In this document: piece after piece, positions 63,272-64,000 of the stretch | Layout of the letters: the number at the start of each line of letters is the position of its first letter | How positions within the stretch are numbered: the first letter of the stretch is position 1 | NCBI RefSeq assembly: GCF_001274775.1 | Contig: NZ_LGUE01000008.1 | Location: 487,535-551,534 of the forward strand | Direction: 5' to 3' | Length of the DNA: 64,000 nucleotides | DNA from: Rossellomorea marisflavi | GTDB taxonomy: Bacteria > Bacillota > Bacilli > Bacillales > Bacillaceae_B | Made by a program: the position numbers and the translations under genes | Notes under the pieces: model-generated | Databases searched by the model: none | Told to the model about the DNA's origin: nothing | Seen by the model: only the letters and a program-made list of their open reading frames with translations

Positions 63272-63481
63272 CTATTCTTCATCCTTTCTCCATTATTAGT
63301 CCATTCGTTAGTTTTTCTTTACTACCCTCATTATAGTCAGATTAAATTAGAAACTGATGAAAAAAAAGTAAGAAAACCATGATGATATAGAGGCAATTTT
63401 GTGAACATTCAAGGTGCAAAAAACCATTTTTTCTATTCCCCATACAACTAAATGAGGGCGAAGAAGAATTGATCTATGCAC

Positions 63482-64000
63482 TAACTCCCATATCACGCAA
63501 TAGTGCAGTGCAGCGGAGGCCGACCGACTCCCGCGGAAACAGAGGAAAGGTCGAGACCCCGCAGGCACGAGGAGGCTCGACTTCCTCTCCGCAGGAAAGC
63601 GGTCGGCCGAAGCGGAACGAAACGCCCCATCTCTCTTCCCCACCAACAAAACAAAAGGAAGGGGGTATTGAGATGTACCCATCTATAAACTAACACCTCA
63701 TATCAACCACTAGTGCAGTGCAGCGTAGGCCGACCGACTCCCGCGGAAACCAGAGGAAAGGTCGAGACCCCGCAGGCACGAGGAAGCTCGACTTCCTCTC
63801 CGCAGGAAAGCGGTCGGCCGAAGCGGAACGAAACGTCCCATCTCTCTTCCCCACCAACAAAACAGAAGGAAGGGCTAGTGAGACGTACCCATCTATACAC
63901 CAACACCTCATATCAACCAATAGTGAAGTGCAGCGAAGGCCGACCGACTCCCGCGGAAAAAGAGGAAAGATCGAGACCCCGCAGGCACGAGGAGGCTCGA
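63482..64000. repeat. Tandem array of 209-210 bp hairpin-forming units
   Basis: Units start at 63482, 63691 and 63901; two are complete and the third runs off the window. They are about 90-95 percent alike. Each holds GGCCGACCG and, about 95 bp later, CGGTCGGCC as closing arms, and inner arms AGAGGAA/TTCCTCT and TCGAG/CTCGA, so a single strand can fold into one long hairpin of about 105 nt. The remaining 100 bp of each unit is a linker that includes CTCTTCCCCACCAACAAAAC. No transposase or inverted terminal repeats are seen. Confidence 0.9.

Noticed and set aside
63347..63920. Several ORFs of 60-110 codons within the terminal repeats
   Set aside because: They repeat with the array units and read through the hairpin arms on both strands; they are by-products of GC-rich repeats.
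63482..64000. CRISPR array
   Set aside because: Units are 209-210 bp and alike along their whole length, without short repeats and unique spacers; no cas genes.

Overview
The window reads as a moderate-GC member of the Bacillaceae, close to Bacillus or Rossellomorea, and lies near the replication origin. The evidence is Bacillus-type gene families (licT/bglP, yoxD, sipS, rlmH, htrC/yycK), sigma-A promoters with strong AGGAGG ribosome binding sites, lysine and glycine riboswitches, and candidate BirA, PerR, Fur, PhoP and CcpA sites. Origin proximity is suggested by a 15/16 match to parS at 26.3 kb and by six exact DnaA boxes around the rlmH-htrC intergenic region at 61.7-62.0 kb.

Layout. 0-1.1 kb: 5' part of bioY behind a BirA-like operator, and a small lipoprotein. 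1.2-5.8 kb: a complete licT-bglP-bglA beta-glucoside operon with two RAT antiterminators. 5.8-8.3 kb: a decayed EamA transporter, signal peptidase I and two AT-rich YcxB-like membrane proteins. 8.4-11.1 kb: a three-gene amino-acid ABC transporter behind a lysine riboswitch. 11.2-17.6 kb: a diguanylate cyclase, then a PrpR/NtrC-like regulator and a KdgT-like permease, four-carbon acid sugar kinase and PdxA2 operon, probably for D-threonate or D-erythronate. 17.7-24.9 kb: yoxD, phoX, ahpCF and phoA. 25-27.5 kb: a glycine-riboswitch-controlled permease with parS in its leader, and a Fur-box-controlled FTR1 iron permease.

27.5-38.7 kb is a peptide-scavenging region: an Lrp regulator, D-aminopeptidase DppA, a full Opp/Dpp transporter and a DUF3899 protein on the minus strand, and an amidohydrolase, S9 peptidase and pyroglutamyl peptidase on the plus strand. 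38.8-45.9 kb holds assorted single genes, including an alpha/beta hydrolase fused to a polytopic membrane domain, and a tRNA-dihydrouridine synthase. 46-50.3 kb is a second beta-glucoside operon with a different RAT type and the order bglP-bglA-licT. 51.8-56 kb is an unassigned catabolic operon: RpiR regulator, RraA-like aldolase, DUF1932 dehydrogenase, TRAP-like permease and a 76-residue membrane protein, with repeated operator-like palindromes.

56-63.3 kb carries cutC, a lipoprotein, a LysE exporter, an RluF-type pseudouridine synthase, an AT-rich SEC-C/HEPN gene just past the 3' end of rlmH, a CxxH/CxxC mini-protein within the DnaA-box cluster, and the htrC protease. The window ends inside a tandem array of 209-210 bp units able to fold into long hairpins. 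No rRNA, tRNA, insertion sequence, CRISPR array or prophage was seen.
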